Below, in pieces: positions 5,361 to 7,678 of a stretch of DNA of 7,678 nt. A model generated the notes under the pieces. It did no database searches. It saw only the letters and a list, made by a program, of their open reading frames with translations, and had not been told where the DNA came from. The number at the start of each line of letters is the position of its first letter. Position 1 is the first letter of the stretch. Location: assembly GCA_015222985.1 (NCBI GenBank), contig JADFWI010000422.1, positions 1 through 7,678 of the forward strand, given 5' to 3'. Source of the DNA: Pseudomonadota bacterium. Its GTDB lineage: Bacteria > Desulfobacterota > Desulfobacteria > Desulfobacterales > C00003060. Made by a program: the position numbers and the translations under genes.

Positions 5361-5502
5361 AGACCTCCCCATGGATTTTGCAGATGCCACCCTTGTCGTT
5401 CTTGCTAACGACCTCGGAATTGATCATATCGTGACCTTTGACAGGAAAGACTTCGGTACTTACCGCATAGGCAAGAAACGCCCTTTCACTATCGTGCCGT
5501 AA
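5356..5502 (+). pseudogene. VapC-type PIN-domain toxin remnant, C-terminal third only
   Basis: In the frame ending at 5502 the sequence reads YRDLPMDFADATLVVLANDL, then GIDHIVTFDRKDFGTYRI and a PFTIVP end. This is the typical C-terminus of a PIN-domain ribonuclease, including the late acidic residues in MDFADA and TFDRKDF. A whole toxin has about 130-140 residues and carries its first catalytic Asp in an N-terminal LLDT-like strand and a Glu in mid-protein. Both are absent. The recognisable part begins at about 5356, inside the antitoxin's last two codons and in a different frame. Roughly 85-90 codons of the toxin are therefore missing. An ATG at 5371 could at most make a 43-residue fragment, which would lack nuclease activity. 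Confidence 0.75.
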
Positions 5503-5519
5503 TCTTGAATGATTCGGCA
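5495..5519. terminator. Bulged hairpin between convergent genes, no T-tract
   Basis: TGCCG (5495-5499) and AATC (5501-5504) pair with GATT (5511-5514) and CGGCA (5515-5519), leaving one bulged T and a six-base loop. It overlaps the vapC stop codon and lies ten bases before the end of the oppositely oriented gene. It may help stop transcription from either side, but it lacks the T-run of a standard intrinsic terminator. Confidence 0.3.
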
Positions 5520-5528
5520 GGTTGCAAT

Positions 5529-5774
5529 CTAGTGGCCGTAATGTGCTTGCAGCGCCTTTTTGAGTTCACTTGGAACTGATTCCAAGGAGAGAAAAAGGTG
5601 ATCTATCTCGTGACCCGCAGAGTGTATTGACCGGCCGAGTCTTCCCAGCTTGGACTTCTCTTCTTCAGTGAGAGATGAGGAGGCAAACAGGGTGTTGATT
5701 TTTTCTAGAGCCTTGAAAATGTAGTCCGTAACATCCGTGAAGTCCTCAAGAACAAGTTCGTTTTTCTCTACCAT
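5529..5774 (-). CDS. Small acidic helical protein of unknown function
   Basis: From the ATG at 5774 this is 81 residues (MVEKNELVLEDFTDVTDYIF and on to ALQAHYGH). I do not recognise the family. It appears all-helical, with an acidic first helix, a middle segment SLTEEEKSKLGRLGRSIHSA and a last helix VPSELKKALQAHYGH. It has no signal peptide, membrane helix or cysteine, so it is probably cytoplasmic. AAGGAG at 5789-5784 is nine bases ahead of this ATG. An earlier in-frame ATG at 5795 overlaps the trmO stop (ATGA), has GGAAGG ahead of it and would give 88 residues. Either start places it as the last gene of the trmO run, probably co-translated. Context gives no clear function. Confidence 0.6.
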   Translation of the reverse strand: MVEKNELVLEDFTDVTDYIFKALEKINTLFASSSLTEEEKSKLGRLGRSIHSAGHEIDHLFLSLESVPSELKKALQAHYGH

Positions 5775-5791
5775 GTGAGTTTTCTCCTTTT

Positions 5792-6277
5792 TCATTCTAC
5801 GAACCTTCCATCATCCGTTGATGATGAAAGCTTGCGTACGTTTTCCTCAAGCCATCCTGTTTTCTCTACTTCTCTTATGTCGAATTTCGGCACATACGGC
5901 TTGATATCCAAAAGGGGCGTTCCATCCACGATATCTACATCTTGAATGTGCAGTATGTTGTCTTCAATCCTGAGAAGACGCACCACCGAGATCCCTATGG
6001 GGTTCGGCCTGCTCGGGCCTCGCATTGCAAAGACCCCGCGTGCCTTGCAATCCATGAATGGCTTCGCTTTTAAGGAGGCCTTTTTGGATAAGTGGAAGTG
6101 GTATATCAATAGAACGTGAGAAAATCCTTCAAGATCTTCTAGGCCCTCGGCATATTCCGGGAACACCTCAACCCTTCCATCGATACCCTTGGCGCCTGTG
6201 GGTTGAATAGGTGTTCCCTTGGGTTCTTTGAATGGAGAATAAATTGTTCCAATTGGCTTGTATTTTATTTCATGCAT
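5792..6277 (-). CDS. trmO: TrmO (TsaA-family) tRNA m6t6A37 methyltransferase, short form
   Basis: This 161-residue protein is of the TsaA/VirR-like family. It starts MHEIKYKPIGTIYSPF, as family members do. It carries the GRVEVFPEYAEGLEDLEGFS segment, HVLLIYHFH (54-62), the hallmark RGPSRPNPIGIS (86-97) and the closing motif DGTPLLDIKPYVPKFD. Family members use SAM to N6-methylate the t6A base at position 37 of tRNAs that decode ACY codons. The E. coli enzyme is about 235 residues with an extra C-terminal region. This one is the short, single-domain type common in archaea and many anaerobes. The frame stays open upstream to 6508, but only the ATG at 6277 gives a family-like N-terminus. Its ribosome binding site (AAAGAG) is weak. 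It lies 22 bases after the protease-like gene. Specificity of short forms is less certain than for the E. coli enzyme. Confidence 0.88.
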   Translation of the reverse strand: MHEIKYKPIGTIYSPFKEPKGTPIQPTGAKGIDGRVEVFPEYAEGLEDLEGFSHVLLIYHFHLSKKASLKAKPFMDCKARGVFAMRGPSRPNPIGISVVRLLRIEDNILHIQDVDIVDGTPLLDIKPYVPKFDIREVEKTGWLEENVRKLSSSTDDGRFVE

Positions 6278-6299
6278 AATGAAGTCTCTTTGGGGAAAA

Positions 6300-6848
6300 T
6301 CATGCCACAATACGAAGCAGGTCAAGCCGATAGATCGGAGAGATCCGCAGAGTCGTTTCAGGCAAAAACCGTCTTTCAAACAGATGCTGTTTGATGATCT
6401 GGGCCGCTTTTCGCAGGGCCTTGCGCAACTCTTTAGAGATGCCAAGGCCTGACACTTCCTTAGCCTCCAACCATAAAAATAACATATCGCCTGGCAGGCC
6501 TCCAGCAATTTCGGCCCTGGCTAAAGCATTGACAAGGGATTCGATTGAATGAGAGGTAAACGCGAACCAGCCAATGTTGCGTTGGAAGGTCTCGCGGTCC
6601 CAGCAATAGATATGTCCGGCCGGCCCTCCCAAGCACACTGCTCCCACAATGACGGCAAAGTCAATCTTGTATAGCCACAGATCTGCATCCCTGGGGTCGT
6701 GACCCAGGTAGGCGAGATCGATTGCCTCGCCCAGACATTCCTGCGACAGGGCATCCACGATATAACAACCGATACCGAAGTCACCCTCGCAAACATTGCC
6801 CAGGCCGATAATCGAAGCCTTTTTCACTGTCGGGGAAGATTCATCCAT
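6300..6848 (-). CDS. Hydrogenase maturation protease (HyaD/HycI/HybD) family protein with altered metal site
   Basis: This is a 182-residue protein. The start, KASIIGLGNVCEGDFGIGCY (residues 10-29), matches the GxGNxxxxDDGxG opening of the family. The middle strand FAVIVGAVCLGGPAGHIY (64-81) matches the usual VVVDAVxxGGxPGT. FAFTSHSIESLVNALARAE (95-113) carries the conserved His100. The end, LFLWLEAKEVSGLGISKELR, matches the closing strand and GLS helix. These proteases clip the C-terminal tail of [NiFe]-hydrogenase large subunits after nickel insertion, using Glu16, Asp62 and His93 (E. coli HybD numbering) as nickel ligands. Here the Glu16 position is Phe24 and the Asp62 position is Gly69; only the His remains. 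No hydrogenase subunit is in the window. It heads the trmO run. It may be a divergent or repurposed member rather than a working protease. The ATG at 6848 is the only usable start. Confidence 0.78.
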   Translation of the reverse strand: MDESSPTVKKASIIGLGNVCEGDFGIGCYIVDALSQECLGEAIDLAYLGHDPRDADLWLYKIDFAVIVGAVCLGGPAGHIYCWDRETFQRNIGWFAFTSHSIESLVNALARAEIAGGLPGDMLFLWLEAKEVSGLGISKELRKALRKAAQIIKQHLFERRFLPETTLRISPIYRLDLLRIVA

Positions 6849-6924
6849 AACTTCAGCGATGTCAATGTCAATTGGATCTGCCTGGCCATATCCTGCCAGA
6901 TCGGCAAAGGCCGGGTTTGCGCCC

Positions 6925-6954
6925 AGGATAGGGTCGGCAGTTCCGCTCGTTCAA
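6925..6954 (-). promoter_or_regulatory. Weak candidate promoter for the protease-like/trmO run
   Basis: On the - strand TTGAAC (6954-6949) and TATCCT (6930-6925) are 18 bases apart, each matching four of six consensus positions. It begins just after the T-tract of the hairpin at 6964-7018, which would insulate it from upstream transcription. Start of transcription would be near 6918, about 70 bases before the ATG. Confidence 0.25.
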
Positions 6955-6963
6955 GCAAAAAAA

Positions 6964-7018
6964 CAAAAAAGCCACAAGTTAGCTCTTTCTCTTCAGAGAA
7001 AGATGGCCTTCGTGGCTT
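6964..7018 (-). terminator. Hairpin with T-tract on the minus strand (element 2), related to 1140-1194
   Basis: Read on the - strand, AAGCCAC (7018-7012) pairs with GTGGCTT (6975-6969), with further AAG/CTT pairing past a bulged G. An inner stem CTTTCTC/GAGAAAG (7002-6996 with 6991-6985) has a four-base loop. A run of six T's, a G and seven more T's follows. No - strand gene lies upstream between here and rpmB, which points right. So it terminates either read-through, an unannotated short RNA, or the leader of the protease-like gene 110 bases downstream. Its first 16 bases match those of element 1 at 15 positions. Confidence 0.6.
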
Positions 7019-7060
7019 CAGTTCCGACAAATGCGTATAAAAATCCGGCCTACATCGTAA

Positions 7061-7075
7061 CAGGCTTCATGCCTG
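7061..7075. repeat. Small inverted repeat
   Basis: CAGGC and GCCTG (7061-7065 and 7071-7075) flank a five-base centre, forming a short hairpin on either strand. It sits directly outside the left end of the MITE-like element and upstream, on the - strand, of the hairpin at 6964-7018. Confidence 0.35.
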
Positions 7076-7076
7076 A

Positions 7077-7318
7077 TCAATATTGACGGCTTCGTAAAAA
7101 GTCCATCTGCGGCGTTGCGCTTCATCCCCGCCTTGTTAAATTCTCGCTATGCGAGACGGCGGAGCCGATTTAACAGGGTAAATCATTGCGATCCGCCTCA
7201 GGCGGACCTCATTCCTCAAGGTTGCGCCTGACGGCTTAGGAAGAGGCGCGCGCCTTGCATCTGGAGCTTCTTACTGTGCCCTCTGTTTGCGGACTTTTTA
7301 CGAGTCCATCAATATTGA
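7077..7318. mobile_element. MITE-like non-autonomous repeat element with 28-base terminal inverted repeats
   Basis: The first 28 bases (7077-7104) and the reverse complement of the last 28 (7291-7318) agree at 25 positions. The shared core TCGTAAAAAGTCC is followed outward by three mismatches and the palindrome TCAATATTGA. Because that 10-mer is its own reverse complement, it also reads as a direct repeat at both ends and might be a target duplication. Inside are further stems: TCTCGC/GCGAGA (7142-7147 with 7151-7156), nested in TGTTAAAT/ATTTAACA (7134-7141 with 7168-7175), and TCCGCC/GGCGGA (7192-7197 with 7201-7206). The 242-base element codes for no transposase and would have to be moved by one elsewhere. 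I recall similar GTAAAAAGTCC-ended repeats between genes of deltaproteobacteria. Confidence 0.7.
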
Positions 7319-7511
7319 TATATTATTTAACAGATTTATCCATTCCTGTCAACCATTCAAAGGTCATCCACACGGCATCGTCAAACTCCATCGAGGTTCA
7401 TAAATCTGGAGAAAGAGTTTGCATTCTCCATTCATTTGCAGTAAATATTAAGTTTCTGGCAACTCAGGGTGAGGCCAGCATTTTTTAGTGTGTTCTGTGG
7501 AGGACCATGAA
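7319..7511 (+). other. Upstream region of rpmB
   Basis: About 190 bases of AT-richer DNA lie between the repeat element and rpmB. A poor promoter candidate is TTGCAT (7419-7424) with TAAATA (7442-7447) at 17 bases. GGAGG at 7499-7503 is the rpmB ribosome binding site. A frame spanning 7255-7488 runs out of the repeat element and has no family features, so it is not called as a gene. Confidence 0.35.
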
Positions 7512-7678
7512 ATGGCAAGAGTCTGTGAAATATGTGGAAAGAAACCAATGACCGGCAACAACGTTAGCCATGCCCACAACCTGACCAAGCGACGTTTTTA
7601 CCCGAATTTGCAACAGGTTCGTGCTGTCCGCAATGGGCGAGTCAAGCGAATCAAGGTATGTACAAGGTGCATACGGTC
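7512..7678 (+). CDS. rpmB: 50S ribosomal protein L28, N-terminal part (3' truncated by window)
   Basis: The 55 visible residues begin MARVCEICGKKPMTGNNVSH and continue HNLTKRRFYPNLQQVR, which is plain L28. Two CxxC pairs, Cys5/Cys8 and Cys50/Cys53, make this the zinc-ribbon (C+) form; many bacteria such as E. coli carry a cysteine-free form. The full protein is usually 60-80 residues, so little is missing. GGAGG eight bases before the ATG fixes the start. L28 sits in the large ribosomal subunit. The gene stands alone on this strand here, divergent from the protease-like/trmO run, with the MITE-like element between them. Confidence 0.95.
   Translation, partial: MARVCEICGKKPMTGNNVSHAHNLTKRRFYPNLQQVRAVRNGRVKRIKVCTRCIR

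Noticed and set aside
6278..6508. Longer trmO product starting at 6508
   Set aside because: The extra 77 residues overlap the protease-like gene in another frame and do not resemble the TsaA family. The family N-terminus begins at 6277.
6849..6950. Extension of the protease-like gene upstream of 6848
   Set aside because: The frame stays open for about 100 bases but contains no ATG, GTG or TTG before a stop, and family members begin near the GxGN motif.
7255..7488. 77-codon + strand frame before rpmB
   Set aside because: It begins inside the MITE-like element, crosses its terminal repeat and shows no recognisable domain.

Overview
The window looks like a piece of chromosome from an anaerobic bacterium of the Desulfobacterota (deltaproteobacterial, sulfate-reducer-like) type. 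This assignment is an inference from gene content: a TonB/ExbD system, nickel/cobalt-uptake accessory proteins, a hydrogenase-maturation-protease homologue, a short TrmO and a zinc-ribbon L28, together with intergenic repeat families that I associate with this group. Nothing in the window fixes the species.

Left part (1-4870, + strand) is an outer-membrane import module. It runs from the 3' end of an exbD-like gene, through a TonB-like gene, a 506-base non-coding stretch rich in RNA-like structure, a 684-residue TonB-dependent receptor and a periplasmic DUF4198/NikK-like protein, to a membrane-anchored NikL-like protein. The NikK/NikL resemblance makes Ni2+ or Co2+ the best guess for the substrate. 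In this reading the receptor brings metal across the outer membrane using ExbBD-TonB energy, and the two small proteins handle it in the periplasm. The ECF permease genes expected with them (nikM, nikQ, nikO) are not in the window. The line of genes stops at 4870 and is followed by a doubtful 54-codon frame and a toxin-antitoxin remnant.

Middle (5047-5502, + strand) is a VapBC-type locus with a good promoter and an intact antitoxin gene. Only the C-terminal third of the PIN-domain toxin remains, fused almost directly to the end of the antitoxin gene, so most of the toxin has been deleted.

Right-middle (5529-6848, - strand) is a three-gene run in the order hydrogenase-maturation-protease homologue, TrmO (tRNA m6t6A methyltransferase), and a small unknown acidic protein. 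The protease homologue lacks two of the three expected nickel-ligand residues.

Right end (6849-7678) holds a terminator-like hairpin on the - strand that resembles a hairpin at 1140-1194, then a 242-base MITE-like element with 28-base terminal inverted repeats, then the start of rpmB (ribosomal protein L28), which runs off the window.

The less ordinary points are: the receptor/NikK/NikL cluster without its permease; a predicted N-terminal histidine on both mature periplasmic proteins; two related hairpins beside two nickel-associated loci; the protease homologue with lost metal ligands; the deletion scar in vapC; and the non-autonomous repeat next to rpmB.
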